NCBI GenBank assembly: GCA_012274445.1
Contig: JAAROD010000015.1
Coordinates: 558,001 to 622,000, forward strand
Origin: Sclerotiophoma versabilis
Taxonomy: Eukaryota > Ascomycota > Dothideomycetes > Pleosporales > Didymellaceae
Direction of reading: 5' to 3'
Length of the DNA stretch: 64,000 nt
The first letter of the stretch is position 1. Each line of letters begins with the position of its first letter. Below the pieces are notes generated by a model. It was not told where the DNA came from. It saw nothing but the letters and a program-made list of their open reading frames with translations, and made no database searches. Shown here piece by piece: positions 42,736 to 56,128 of this stretch. The translations under genes were made by a program, and so were the position numbers.

Positions 42736-45700
42736 ATGGCTCCGGCGGCATCCCGACAGTCCACGCGCACGACGCGCCGTAAAGCGCCTGTCGTTGACGA
42801 GTCCGATAATGACGAGAACAGAACACCCACGCCAGAGGTCAAGGAAGAGGACGAAGAGGAGTTTACACCAGCACCGGCACCATTGAAGACCGGGAGGGGG
42901 CGCGGGCGCCCGAGGAACAGTGTTGCGCCTGAAGCCGAGAGCACAGCACCCGACACAATCAAGACAGCAGCGCCAAAGAAGAGGGGGCGGCCAAAACGCA
43001 CGACTGAGGTTGCTGAACCGACGCAAACAGAGACACCTCCCGAGAGCAGTCCACGATCTACTGCGCCCGCAAAGGCTGTCTCTAAGAAGCGTGGGCGGAA
43101 GCCTCAAGTGTCAGTTGAGAAAGACAATATAGATGAAGGTGGGCACACCCTTACACTAGATTACCCGTTTCCCGAGCCTGTTTCTAAGCCTCCTTCAGCA
43201 GTGGAATCCGAATATGAGGTAAAAGAGACCTCTGCTACACCTGCCCCCGATGCCGAACCAAGCGAAGCAGGAGATCGGACGCCTAGAGCTGCACAAACAC
43301 TAGAAATTGAGGAGGAGACGCCCAGAGTTGGCACTGCTGTGAAGCGACAGAGAATCGAAATTGTGGTCAAGTCGGAGTCTACAGAGGACAACACCATACA
43401 GAGCACGGTAGAGGATGAGACAACTGAGCCGGTCGCTCAGGCTAACCTGCCAGAAGCAACATTAAAGCCATCAGAGACTCCCGACGCGATAGCCCCGTCT
43501 CAACCTCCACCAACACCGAAAGTGGTCGAGAAAATCAACCCAAATCACACAGTGCTGGAGAGGCCCATGGACATTGTGGCCAAGAGGAGGGCAGCTGGAG
43601 TGCCCCTGTCACAGGAGCCTGCTCCGCCCAAGCAGCGCACAGTTATCACATGGCTGGTCCTGACCAACTTCAAGAGTTATGCTGGGCGACAAGAAGTTGG
43701 TCCTTTCCACTCTTCGTTCTCGTCTGTCGTTGGTCCGAACGGCTCAGGCAAATCCAACGTCATCGATTCACTGTTGTTCGTCTTTGGTTTCCGTGCCAGC
43801 AAGATGCGACAGGGTAAGATTTCGGCACTTATTCACAACTCGGCGCAACATCCTGATCTTGATTATTGTGAAGTCGAGGTCCACTTCCAGGAAGTCATGG
43901 ACACCCCGAGTGGCGTAGCTGAGGTGATTCCGGACTCACAGTTGGTCATCTCTCGCCGAGCGTTCAAGAACAACTCCAGCAAGTACTACATGAACAAGAA
44001 GGAGTCCACTTTCACAGACGTCACGAAGTACTTGAAAGGAAAAGGCGTAGATCTGGACCATAAGCGTTTCTTGATCTTGCAGGGTGAAGTTGAATCGATT
44101 GCGCAGATGAAGCCAAAAGCTCTGACCGAGCACGATGATGGCCTCCTCGAGTACCTAGAGGACATCATCGGAACTTCGAAGTACAAGACGCCAATCGAAG
44201 AGTCTGCTGCCGAAGTTGAGACGCTCAACGAGACCTGCACGGAGAAGAACAACCGTGTCCAACACGTCGAGAAGGAGAAGGCTGCACTCGAAGAGAAGAA
44301 GAACAAGGCCCTCGCTTACATCAGGGATGAAAACGAGCTTGCTACAAAGCAGTCCACACTCTACCAGCTTTACATCTCCGAGTTTGATGATCATATCGAA
44401 GTCACACAAGAGTCAGTCGGCCAGATGCAGGCTCAGCTTGACGAAGAGCTGCAGAAGCACCAAGGCAACGAAGAGGGAATCAAAGAGCTCGAACGGCAGT
44501 ACAAGAAGGGAGTTAAGGCGTACGAGCAGCTTGAAAAGCGCCATCAAGAGTTTCAGAAGGAGGTCGGACGCATAGATAAAGAGGCTGTCAAGTTCGAAGA
44601 GAAAAGGAAATTCTTGGCTGGAAAGCAGAAGAAGCTTGAGAAAACCAAAGAGACAAGCAGCTACAGCCGGTCTGAGGCAGAGACTCTAGCTAAGCAGTAT
44701 GCTGCGGACTTGGACCGATATGCCGAAGAGATGGAGGAGCTGGAGCAAAGGAAGAGGGTCGAGGAGAAGGAGCTTGAGCGGGTTCGTGTTGCCCTAGCCG
44801 GAAAGACACAAGGCTTGTCCGACGAGATCGCGGCGAAGCAGAGATCTTTGGAGCCATGGAGTGCGAAAATCAACGAGAAGCAGTCCGCCATGGCTGTGGC
44901 AAAAAGTGAGCTTGACATCCTCCGTGAACGGGAGAATGCTGGCGCCAAGGGCATCACGGAGGTTGAGGCCAAGATTGAGGCCTTGCAAGAAGCCAAAGAG
45001 AGGAAGTCAGCTGAGCTTCAAGAGTGCAAGGTCGAAAAGAAGCGAATTGCAAAGGAGTTGCAAAGCGTTCAGACCCAGATTGAGGACCTAGCACAGAAGG
45101 AGGCCATACTACGATCTAAGCTGTCAGGCGCACGCGCGAAGGCTGACGAAGCCCGCTCAAACTTCTCTGCAAACCAGACCCAGGGCAACGTCTTGACTGG
45201 CCTCATGCGTCTAAAAGAATCAGGGCGTATCGATGGATTCCACGGTCGATTGGGTAACCTGGGCACGATTAATCAGAAATATGACGTCGCCATCTCTACC
45301 GCCTGCCCACAGCTGGACAACATGGTTGTTGACACCGTCGAGTCGGGTCAGCAATGCATCGAGCATCTCCGCAAGAACAACCTCGGCCGCGCCAACTTCA
45401 TTCTGCTGGACCGTCTCGCTAAGCGGGATATGTCGACGGTCGACACCCCAGAGAACGTTCCTCGTCTGTTCGATCTCGTCAAGCCCAAGCATGACCTTCT
45501 TAGGCCTGCTTTCTTCCACGTCCTTCAGAACACTCTTGTCGCTGAGGATCTTGACCAAGCAGAGCGCATCGCATATGGCGCGAAGCGATGGCGTGTTGTC
45601 ACACTTGACGGCAAGCTCATTGACACCGCCGGTACAATGAGTGGTGGTGGTAGCCGAGTCGTCAAGGGCAAGATGTCATCGAAACTTGCATCCGATGTCA

Positions 45701-47363
45701 CAAGAGATCAAGTGTCCAAGCTTGAACAGGACAGGGACACGCTCGAGCAGACCTTTGCCGAATTTCAGCAAGAACAGCAAGAGCTTGAGAGTACACTGCG
45801 AAGCCTGAATCAGCAATTGCCTGAGCTGGACACGAAATCCCAGAAAATTGCACTTGAGCTGGAGAGTTTCGACCGCAACATTGCCGACTGCCAACGTCGC
45901 ATTCAGGAGCTGGGCGCTGAGAAGGCTGCAACCAAAACTGACAAGGGTCGTGTTTCATCCCTCGAGAAGAGCATCGCCTCTATGGAAAAGGAGATCTCGA
46001 AACTGCATGCGGAGACGGAAGGCGTAGAGGCCGAAATCAAAGCATTGCAAGACAAGATCATGGAGATCGGTGGTGTCAAGCTCCGCCTCCAGAAGGCTAA
46101 AGTCGATGACTTGAAGCAGCAAATTGACACACTTACCGAGCAGGCTTCAAATGCCGAGGTGTCGAAGTCGAAGGAGGAGAAAAATCGTACCAAGCACGAG
46201 AAGACGCACAACGATGCGGTACGCGATCTCGAAAAGCTTGCTGTTGATTTGGAGAAAGTGGAAGAGGATATGGAGTCTCATCAGCGCGATGCGTCGGGTA
46301 TCCGTCAACAAGCTGAGGAAGCTCAAGAGGTATGTTCCATTATCACGAGTGCATTCGAAGACGTTCTGACCAGTCTAGTCCCTCGAGTCCACCAAGGAAG
46401 ATCTTCAAGCAGTGAAGAAGGAACTGGACGAGAAGACTGCAGAAGTCAATGAGATGCGCGCCGTCGAGATTGAGATGCGCAACAAGCTCGAAGAGAGTCA
46501 GAAGCAACTGCACGACTTCCAGAAGAAGCAGGCTTATTTCCAGGACAAGCTAAGCAAGCTCACCTACCACAACGTGACGGATCTTGGCGAAGAACAAGAG
46601 ACAGGCGAAGGTCTTCCCACGTTCACTAAAGATGAACTGCAAGATTTGGACAAGCACGAACTCAAAGACGAGATCGCAGCTCTTGAAAAGAAAAACGAGA
46701 GCACCAATGTCGATCTCACAGTCCTTGCCGAGTACCGCAAGCGTGTCGAAGAACACGCCACCCGCTCCATGGATCTCGCTGAGGCAGTCACCGCACGCGA
46801 CGACGCAAAGAAGCGGTGCGACGAACTGCGTCGCCTGCGTCTTGAAGGCTTCATGGAGGGCTTCAGTATTATTACTGCGCGCTTAAAGGAGATGTACCAG
46901 ATGATCACAATGGGCGGTAACGCCGAGCTTGAACTTGTTGACTCGCTCGATCCCTTCTCTGAAGGTATCCTGTTTTCTGTCATGCCGCCCAAAAAGAGCT
47001 GGAAAAACATTAGCAACTTGTCTGGTGGTGAGAAAACATTGTCTTCTCTGGCGCTGGTGTTTGCGCTGCATCATTACAAGCCGACTCCATTATACGTCAT
47101 GGACGAGATCGATGCGGCGCTGGATTTCAGGAATGTCAGTATCGTGGCTAGCTATATCAAGGAGAGGACGAAGAACGCGCAGTTTATTGTTATCTCGTTG
47201 CGGAACAACATGTTCGAGTTGGCGAGTCGATTGGTGGGTGTGTACAAAGTCAACCATATGGTAAGTCACACTTTTCACTCAAGTGTAGAAGTTGAAACTG
47301 ACAGCATTACAGACAAAGAGTGTTACAATCGAGAACAAGGACTACATCACCGCACGTGCATAG
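42736..47363 (+). CDS. SMC4: Condensin ATPase subunit SMC4
   Basis: Core ATPase of condensin, which compacts and resolves mitotic chromosomes with SMC2. Three exons (42736-46329, 46379-47260, 47313-47363) sum to 4527 nt and 1508 residues. The N-terminal 290 residues are a disordered extension with three AT-hook-like motifs (GRGRGRPR, KKRGRPKR, KKRGRKPQ). The head starts at VLTNFKSYAGRQEVGPF with Walker A GPNGSGKSNVIDSL at about residue 333. Two long coiled-coil arms flank the hinge at about residues 820-980 (LTGLMRLKESGRIDGFHGRL; TMSGGGSRVVKG). The C-terminal head carries the signature LSGGEKTLSSLALVFAL and Walker B PLYVMDEIDAALDF, then VISLRNNMFELASRLVGVYK. The last exon completes TKSVTIENKDYITARA. 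RMSG-type hinge sequence and LIHNS after the P-loop favour SMC4 over other SMCs. Confidence 0.97.
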
Positions 47364-49425
47364 ATGGTACCACCTGTTGATGAACTGGTACGAAGTAATG
47401 TTGGTCATTGGGCGGCGTTGGGCGTACAGCGACTTGGTTTCTGTCCGAATCGGGAAGGGAATTGGTTGGAAAGGAGGCGCATTCAAAGATACCATGCCAT
47501 GGCCTTATACACTTTGTTCTCCTGATTTATGATGCTGCAATGTCACATATCGACTTGCGCTCAAACCCACGAACTACGTGAATCTGTGATCGCTGTCAAT
47601 GCACTGCTGCACGTGAACGCTCGTCCTGCGCCTCACCAGAACGCGTGAGCACTCAACTCTCTCTCCTGATTCTCATGTCTATTGAGCGTTGGCTGATTGC
47701 TCACATAGCCTCGTCTATCTTTCCCATCGTCGACGTTCTGCTCGCTGTTTTCCTCCCAAATGCCCTATCCATTGACGCATCTTGAACCTTATTCATCGAA
47801 GCGCGGGGCTGGAAGTGCACAGGGAGGATGCTGAGAGGGCAGAAGCTCCCAGGATGGCGTTGACATGCGTGGCAGCCGGCTGTCAACAATGAATGCATCA
47901 ATCAACATGAATGACAGTCGTGCTTCGAATGGCCAAGTCCTATGGAATGATCGTATACCAGCTCCATATGCGTGTCCGTTACGATACTGCTGGGGAAGCC
48001 GATAATGCAACTATGCACGCACCATCCCGTACCGTACCGTGGAAAGGGAGACTCTTTTCTAGAACACACCACGGACTACCAGTCAACAAGCATGTCTGTT
48101 GAAGCTTGCAAAGTGATGGATCTTGAGTGGGATTTTATGTTTGCACTGGAAGTTTTCGTGACGAGATTCCAAGGGTTGCTCGTGGGTAGGCAACATCAGG
48201 TTTGTAGTCGTAGCAAGTCAATGCCAAAACAGTATTTGCCGTCTCTTAAATCGTTCTTCCAAAGCCGTGCAGGTAGACATGTACGGCGGCGGACCTGCTT
48301 TGACGCGTGACAACTACTGCTGGTGACGCACAACTTACTTGTTACGCAAAAGGCGGACCATGTCTCTTCGATCCATGAGAAGGGCAATTTAAGAGAGGTG
48401 AGGTCCTGGAAGGGTTCTGTACCAACAATATACAGCAAAGGCAAATTCTTGGGGGACCCGGAAGGCAGGCTCGAGCGAGGACTAGGACTCCAGCTGTGTG
48501 CGCGTGATCAACAGCTCAGCTGACGCGTGTGTCCACGTCATGAAGGGAAGTGTATTGCTTTGGAAGGCTACAGTTAATGAACAAGAGCAACTGATAATGG
48601 CATCACTGCCAGCATATAGCAAAGCTGCTTAATGCCTTAGTTGCGAAACAGAGACCCAAATCTCAGGTGTGTGTTGAGGCAGAAGCGAAACAACGCGAGT
48701 AGCGACGCGTGAGGAATCAAAACAACACCAGTAATGTCGAGTTGCGGTCCACTGGAGGTCTCGAACATCCAGCTGAAAATCGAAGAACTCAATACTAAAA
48801 GAACAGTCTCAAATTGATGCATCAAGGAGTGCCAAAGAGCGCGCAATGTCTGCTTCCATCCCAGGGGAGACGCGCCAGATCAGGATCGTGCGAAGCCTCA
48901 AGTACGGGCAGCGATGTCGAGTCAACACATGAACTACGTTCGTTAGAGCCCATCGAAGCGACAGTATAGTGTCTGCTTAATGCTTGACAAGCGAGGAAGA
49001 TCAGGCACAGGACTTAAAGCATCAAGGGCGCAAGAGGAAGTCATCAAGTAGGATGAAGCACGAGGTCAACGGGGCAGATGGGGAGCGGCAGACTCGGAAC
49101 ACCCTGACAGAACCTCTCTGGTACCAGCGCGCATCATCCAGTAAGAGCGCGCTTTTAGTCTACTTCAGATCAGAAAAGGGCTTCGAATACCAAAATCCTT
49201 CCTAAATAGGAATGGACGATTGTGTCGCTCAAAAGTTGATCTGGATGCACCTGCTCGGTTGCAGCCGTCAGATAAGTAGCTCCCCCCCGCTTCGGGGCGC
49301 GCGGTGCTCCCACCCCAGTGACTATCGACGCTTCCACAACAACATCCAGCCCATCGATTTCGACGTTTACCCCCTCATTAGAAGCACCAGATACGCGTCT
49401 ATCACGACTTACAATTACTACCAAA
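47364..49425. other. 2.1-kb gap SMC4 - histone H1
   Basis: It contains the SMC4 3' UTR and the histone H1 promoter. Small ORFs (for example 48323-48523 + and 48984-49205 +) have no family signature or good start. A pyrimidine/AC-rich leader is visible just before 49426. Confidence 0.45.
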
Positions 49426-50677
49426 ATGCCTCCTAAGAAAGCCACCACTGCCGCTCCTAAGAAGGCCGCTGCTGCCGGCGCCAACCATGGCTCCTACATC
49501 GGTATGTTGCCTGATCTCTCAACACCATGCTGTCGCATCACAAGCGCGCTAGCCCTATCGCGTTCGCAGACCTTTACTGACTCTATATATCAGATATGGT
49601 CAAGGATGCTATCATTAACGTAAGTCTACATACTCCGGCGCATCGTGACCCCCGCACTTGTGCGTGCAACGCCAACGCGCCAGCTGGTTTGCAACCAACA
49701 AAGCTTCCCGGTATTCCATGGAATCGAGAACTTATTTGCTAACGTGCTCTTCGTACCTTATAGTTGAAGGAACGCAATGGATCTAGGTGAGTCGCTCCCT
49801 TAGCAATTGATGCTTTACGCGTCACGTTATGCTTTCGTCTTATTATCTGAGAGCTTGCGCTGACCAAAGCCTCACAGCCGCCAAGCTATCCAGAAGTACA
49901 TCAAGGCCAACAACAAGGTCGACAACCTTTCCGATGCTGCCTTCAGGAACCACGTCAACCGTGCTATTACCTCCGGTGAGGAGAAGGGCGAGTTCTCGCG
50001 TCCCAAGGGTAAGTACCGTGCTCCCAAACCCCTAATATTCGGTTTGCTAGGAATGGACATGTCCGCTCTGATACATTAGCACATAAAAGCACTATTTACA
50101 GATCGTCTACTGACGCGTCACCCAGGTGCTTCCGGTACTGTGAAGCTCGCAAAGAAGGAGGCTAAGCCTGCCGCCGCTAAGAAGACCGAGCCCAAGAAGG
50201 AGGAGAAAGAGAAGAAGCCTGCTGCTACCAAGACCAAGACTGCCCCCAAAGCTGCCCCCAAGGCCAAGGCTACTGCCACTGTTGGTTCTCTCTCTTTGCT
50301 CTGATGCCGCCATTGCTAATATTGATCAGAAGGCAAAGACCACCACTACGAAGAAGGCTCCCGCCACTAAGAAGGCTACAGCCGCGAAGCCTGCCGCCAC
50401 CACCAAGAAGACTGCCGCTGCCGCTAAGCCTAAGGCCAACGCCAGCAAACCTCGCAAGTCCGCTGCCGCCGCCGCCGCCGGCCCCGCCCCTGCTGTTGAG
50501 AAGGAGGTCACACGCGTTCTTGGAAAGACAAAGTCAGGACGCGTCACCAAGACCAAGGCACCTGAGGTGGCCGCACCTAAGGCTGCATCAAAGAAGAAGA
50601 GCGCGCCCAAGGCTGCTGCTGCGAAGGCGACAACAAAGAAGGCCACCCCCAAGAAGGCAACACCAAAGAAGGCATGA
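49426..50677 (+). CDS. Linker histone H1
   Basis: Binds linker DNA at the nucleosome dyad. Six exons (49426-49501, 49594-49619, 49764-49786, 49878-50008, 50126-50280, 50330-50677). The winged-helix globular domain is GSYIDMVKDAIINLKERNGS, then RQAIQKYIKANN, then LSDAAFRNHVNRAITSGEEK with SRPKGASGTVKL. It is cut by four introns, so exons 2 and 3 are only 26 and 23 nt. The N-tail is short (MPPKKATTAAPKKAAAAG). The long C-tail is almost wholly Lys, Ala, Pro and Thr (ATPKKATPKKA end), as in H1. Filamentous ascomycetes usually carry a single H1 gene. Intron 5 separates two Lys/Ala-rich tail exons; since both flanks are low complexity its exact border is a little less certain. Confidence 0.95.
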
Positions 50678-52677
50678 GCGGTATTGTCCGCACCTTTCCT
50701 TCGCTGTTGATTCTTCCATAACTGGCTCTCATGCGCAGACTCGGACTGTTCTACATCCAGAGCATTTCAGAGCGTCTGTGCAGTGAGCTTGTAACGTGAT
50801 ATCCCCTTTTCTCTCTTTACGATCTCCGGTGGGACGTTATAGGCTGTGGTACTTCTAAGGGGTGTTGATCTGTCTGTTTGTTTGTTACATCATGTCGGCT
50901 GGGCGTTTCTGGTGCGTTCGCGCAGGTGGAATTTTTGTATTTATCTCTTTTCGCCTTGGGAAAAGGATGTGTCGGCGACGTGATGTCTAGCGACGTGATG
51001 TCTAGCGTCATGTCGATGAAACGAATATCGAATTATAAGTTCAACTATGCGCGCTTTTGCTAAGTGACCTCACGCGTTGTTTTGATCGCGGTATTGCTAC
51101 ACGTGCAAGGGTCCGATTGAACTAGTGCGATTGCGGTTTGGTAGGGAGAGGGTCCGACGTAGAACGCCCCACTGTTCTAGACCTCTTTTGGAGCGCGAGT
51201 ATTCGATGCTCGCATCGTTCAATCTCTGATTTCAAGACGCCTCGATTCAGTTTCGAGCGTCATTGTGTCTAGCATTGGATTCAGCCTCTTGCAACCCTTC
51301 TTTCAGCGTCCTGGCTCATGTCTGTTCCTGCTTGTCTGCCTGCTCTGTTGCCTTTTGCATCTTACTATTATACTTCCAGGAAGCGATTCGATTTTGTTTC
51401 AACACTATCACGAGACATAGGGCTTTGAGCAAATACGGCGAACCTCATATGCGAATTCGCTCCAGAGTACATGTCGCGAATTGAGAGCTTGTGGTGGGTT
51501 GTCAATGATAGGCCATCTTCAAGCGCCCTGAGATACCTGCACCAGCAAGGCACGCAACGTTGTCGGACAGAGAAACCTCAAGCCATCAGCTCAGGCGCGA
51601 TATCACTTCGACCATATCATACTGCCAGTTAACATACCAGATGAAGCATTTGCAGCAGTCACTACCAGTTGATGGATCTATATCGTGGACAGTTTCTTAC
51701 AATCACCGGCTCAAATAAATAACTCTACTTCTGAGTCCTTGTCTTGTTCAACAAGAAGCCTGGTGTCATCGACATCTTCTTTCACAAGCACTTGATAAGC
51801 GTGCACGCCGACCTGACCTTGCAGACACCTACTGTACATCTTGAAATGTGTCTACCTCAGTACTTTGCCTCCTCTATTTTGCCAAAGAGCTAGCTAAGAG
51901 TGTTGATTCGGGCACTCAATTATACTGTGGTAGCTTCTTCGGTCACTCGTGCTGTTGCGTATCTGTTTTTGGATGATCATAACAGCTTAAGTGCATTTTG
52001 TAAGGGGCTTTAATTGTACTTCTTACAAATGCTGCCCAGTTTGTTCCGCGAAGCGAAAGTTGAACGGTGAAGACGACAATAATGGCTGCTTACAGAGCCC
52101 ACCCTTCCAAAGCTCATGTAGCATCGTTTAGCTTGATTGCTGCTTCTGTCAGAACGTCCTGCTATAAGTTGAGAGTTGTGAGGTGGAAATCAGCAGCAGC
52201 GCCAATTCTCCCGCCGCTGCGGGGAAGCAGTCCTTCCGAGGTTCTGCTCGCAACACCTTCACAACTCTTACCGCTCACAGCTAGATGACTCTTAACTCCA
52301 CACTGCACCTCGTACGAACTTCTCCAGACTTTCTCCACTCTCGTGCATCCTACCGCCATATTCACGGAATTAAGTGTGCCATTCGCTGCAAGACGCGGGA
52401 ATACGGCAGCTGACCCATGATATCGTTACTGGTTAAACACCTCGTTATGACTAACGTTGCGCTGCCTCTGCATGCTAGTATGGCGTCTGGAAGCTGCGTT
52501 CTTTCCTTTTGTTTTCCCACAACTTCTCGGAGGGCATCAGGAGAGATTGTGCTGCTGTGACGACTGCGCAGACCTTGTGCCGCCACAACAAACCCGCTTG
52601 ACTATTATCATTCGACGCCCGCTCTCTTGTCAACGACTACATCAGTAACGCATCTACATCTGTCTTTATCTGCCACA
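50678..52677. other. 2-kb gap histone H1 - MFS gene
   Basis: Nothing beyond the H1 3' flank, a 15-nt tandem repeat at 50977-51009 and the MFS promoter is recognised. The sequence is moderately AT-rich without long ORFs. Confidence 0.5.
50977..51009 (+). repeat. 15-nt tandem repeat, 2.2 copies
   Basis: Two perfect copies of GCGACGTGATGTCTA plus GCG lie downstream of histone H1. Confidence 0.95.
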
Positions 52678-54516
52678 ATGGCACATTCATTACAGCCTCA
52701 CCAGCCAACCGAAGCTGAGGTCATCGGCCTTGCCGCTCTGGAAGGCCACGATGCGGACATACCCAGCAACTTAGGCTCGATCCATCATGTACCGAGCAAT
52801 CCATCAACACGCCCGCATTCTCCGTCAGATGAGAAAGCCATCAAGTTGTCGGCTGTAGAGAAGGATATCGAGAAGGGAGTGAGTCCTGCATCAAGCTCGA
52901 TAACTGAAGAGGCCGATGAGAAAGCAGAGCAAGATCCGAACATTGTAGACTTTGACGGTCCAGACGATCCACAAAACCCTTTGAACTGGGGATTTACAAA
53001 AAAGTGGGGCATGGTGTTGCTGATATCTGCGATCACTTTCCTAACGCCACTCGCAAGTTCCATGTTTGCGCCCGGTGTACCAGAAGTCATGCGAGACTTT
53101 GGATCGACAGATGATATGCTTGAAGGATTTATGGTGTCCGTCTACGTTCTTGGGTTCAGTTTCGGACCTCTAAGTACGTCGACAACAACCCTAGAGTTGA
53201 GTCAAAGCTAACGTGCCAGTCATCGCACCTTTGTCGGAGATGTTCGGTCGATTGCCTCTATATCATTTCTGCAATCTATTATTCATCACCTTCACCATCG
53301 CGGCTGCCGTCTCTACAAATATGGGGATGTTCATAGTGTTCAGGTTCCTGATGGGCAGTAAGTGCATTCTATGCTTCTCCATGTCATGCTTTTACTGAGT
53401 CACATGCAGCTGTTGGTGGAGCACCAATGGTCCTAGGCGGAGGAACGATTGCCGACCTGATAACACGTGAGCATAGGGGCACAGCTATCGCCGTTTGGAT
53501 GATGGGACCGAGTAAGTGCTTCCTGTAAAATCGAGACTCTTGTTTAATTGATTACTCTAGCTATTGGTCCTTGTGTGGGGCCGATTATTGGTGGCTTCCT
53601 TACTGTTGCAAAAGGATGGAGGTGGAACTTTTGGTTCGTCGCTATAGTAGTAAGTCCACAGCTTTCCATCTGTGATTCGTCACGCTGACATCTGCAGGCC
53701 AGCGCTTTCTTCATCATGTCCCTCATTCTGATGAGCGAAACGTCCGCCCCTGTGATCTTAGAACGTAAGGCGAAAAAGCTGCGGGCCGAGACGGGCAACG
53801 AAAAGCTGCGATCCAAGCTGAATAACGGTATGGCTACCAAAGAGCTATTCAAGTTTTCTATCGTCCGACCAGCCAAGATGCTCACACGTTCAACCATCTG
53901 TTTCGCCATTTCGTTGTACGTCGCCATTACGTACACATATCTCTACATCCTCTTTACCACGTTCACCGCAGTATTTACAAATCAGTACCACTGGCACGGC
54001 GGCATCACCGGCCTCTCATTTCTCGGCCTGGGTGTTGGCTCGCTGATAGGTCAATTCGTATACATCCACTACGGCAACCGGACTGTCTCAAAGCACATCG
54101 AGCGCGGAGACTTCAAGCCCGAACAGCGTCTGCAAATCATGTGCATCGGTGGCTTCTTCCTCCCCATCGGCCTGCTTATCTACGGTTGGTCCGCCGATCT
54201 CCAGACACACTACATGGTGCCGCTTGTGGGCACGGGCATCATTGGTTTTGGACTACTCATGACATTCATGCCGGCGAACACGTATCTTATCGACGTGTTT
54301 ACGACACACGCCGCGAGCGCAATGGCTGCGAATACAGTTCTCCGTAGTTTGATGGCTGCCTTGGTTCCGTTGAGTAGTCAGAAGATGTATGCTGCATTGG
54401 GTCTGGGATGGGGAAACAGTTTACTGGCTTTTGTGTCGCTGGCCTTGGTGCCAATACCGTTTTTGTTCATCAAATACGGAGAAAGAATAAGGTCCAGGAG
54501 TACAGTCAAGCTATGA
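52678..54516 (+). CDS. MFS drug:H+ antiporter (DHA1-type, 12 TM)
   Basis: Plasma-membrane major facilitator likely to export drugs, toxins or metabolites. Five exons (52678-53173, 53220-53357, 53410-53511, 53561-53649, 53698-54516) sum to 1644 nt and 547 residues. The first 95 residues are acidic and cytoplasmic, ending in the family hallmark DPQNPLNWGFTKKWGMVLL. TM1-6 include APLSEMFGRLPLYHFCNLLF (motif A-like), GGGTIADLITREHRGTAIAV (motif B region) and GPTIGPCVGPIIGGFL, the antiporter motif C. A long cytoplasmic loop (residues about 290-345) precedes TM7-12, which include ITGLSFLGLGVGSLIGQFVY and the TFMPANTYLIDVF segment common in fungal DHA1 proteins. Substrate cannot be predicted. No biosynthetic cluster genes adjoin it. 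Confidence 0.94.
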
Positions 54517-56128
54517 AGCGGTTGATAGCACAACTGATGATCTGATATTCTACCGATTGGTCTTCCCCTACTTTGTGTCACCGAACCTCGTCAGATCCCC
54601 CGTTCTTCGGAGCGGATAGTTGTTTGAAACAAAGACAATTCTATGCCAATCGAAGACAGTGGCCTGAACGCCTACATCAGAGGCTTCATCACTTTCGACA
54701 TCGCCAAGCAAATCAGCACGTCCTTGCCGGGCGCGGTAGAACCTGTGGGATTTGTCTCCAAGGTGTTCAAACGGACGCCAGGCATACTGAGCCTGCACCC
54801 CTGTCGACTGCAAAGTTAGCGGCTTTTCTTTCTGATTAACTTTGTACTTGGTTTCACGCAGTTTAGTGCCGAGTTCTCTATTGCGCGGATCGCCACTGCC
54901 ATGGAGACATGCTATGACCTCTTCCTGACTGTGGCATTCGAAGACCGTTTTGCATCAAGTCTCACGCACCGCGGAAGCCATCCAACCTTGAAGCAAACTT
55001 CTCGATCTTGGAGTTCTCGATGTGCAATTGGAGTGCAGTAGCAGCAGTCGCGAACAAGTTCTTCGATGGGTTTGATGGTTCGACAGTATACAAGTAACGG
55101 AGAGATTCAGAGACAGCAGTTTTGCTGTCCAGAGCAGGGTCCACAAGATTCTATCGGCGTGATGTTAATAAAAATATTAACTCCCGAGGATTGGACGCGC
55201 ACCTGGTCTTCTTTTCAAAGCCTAGTACTGCCTTGTCTGCGTCATAGCTACTACATCATACCTAGCAAAAAAAAAAAAAATACAACTGGTTGTTGGAGCC
55301 GACAATCATAGAAACTCCTCTTACGAAGGCTCAGTTGGGCAAAGATACTTTCCGGATAGATGCGAAAACGGGCTGTGGCTGGCACTGGATTTTCACAAAA
55401 GCCACGAAGAATAAAACTCCTAGAAACAGTGGGAACAGGCCTAGCGGGGGACTTATTGCAACGCTCGATGTTGAAGGTTACGACGTGAGGGTGGACTAAA
55501 GAGCTAGGAACTGCTGGTGTAGACGAACAATAAGGCGATAAGACAACTTCAGGCCATAGTCCTTAAATGAGTGGCGTAGCAAATCCATTTAAATTTGGTA
55601 TTGTACTGCAGTCAGGTTATGCTCTGCTGCATCGCAATCACCCAGGTCCAGGGTAAGCGCCAGCTACATAAATCCACTACCATAACCGGCGAACGCCGCT
55701 TAGCGCCACCTGAATCCAACTTTGTGGTCTAATTAGCAAACGGCCGTTGCCTGCGTGTAATTTGCTGTTGCACTCGACTTCTGGGATGAGTGCTGGAATA
55801 AGTACCTGCCCCGCCCCCAACTCCCTTGTACGTGTCTTGATAATAGCTGAGCTGTGCCGCAATGCTACATCGCTAGACTGCGGGCTGCGACGAACGCTTC
55901 CCTTTGTTTGTTGCAAGAGACGCCTTTCGCATTCTCTTTAAGAAGGTGCTTTAGGCCGCGCGACCTAGTTGTTTCTTACCTTCTAGTAACTGGCATCTCA
56001 TCTAGGCACCCTATATCACCTGCGCACGTGTGCGTTTATGATATTCTGTTCATACAAATCTCTGGAACAATTTGTCACATATCCAATTTAATCACCTCTT
56101 GAGTACCCCACCTACTTGCCATTAAGCG
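54517..56128. other. 1.6-kb gap with coding-like minus-strand segments
   Basis: Two minus-strand stretches look protein-like: 55144-54962 (with LDSKTAVSESLRYLYTVEPS and TALQLHIENSKIEKFASR) and 54813-54568 (with YAWRPFEHLGDKSHRFYRAR). They could be exons of a decayed or poorly expressed gene, but a complete model could not be built. A poly-A run of 14 at about 55267-55280 and AT-rich sequence follow. A plus-strand frame at 55290-55499 also lacks an ATG. Confidence 0.35.
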
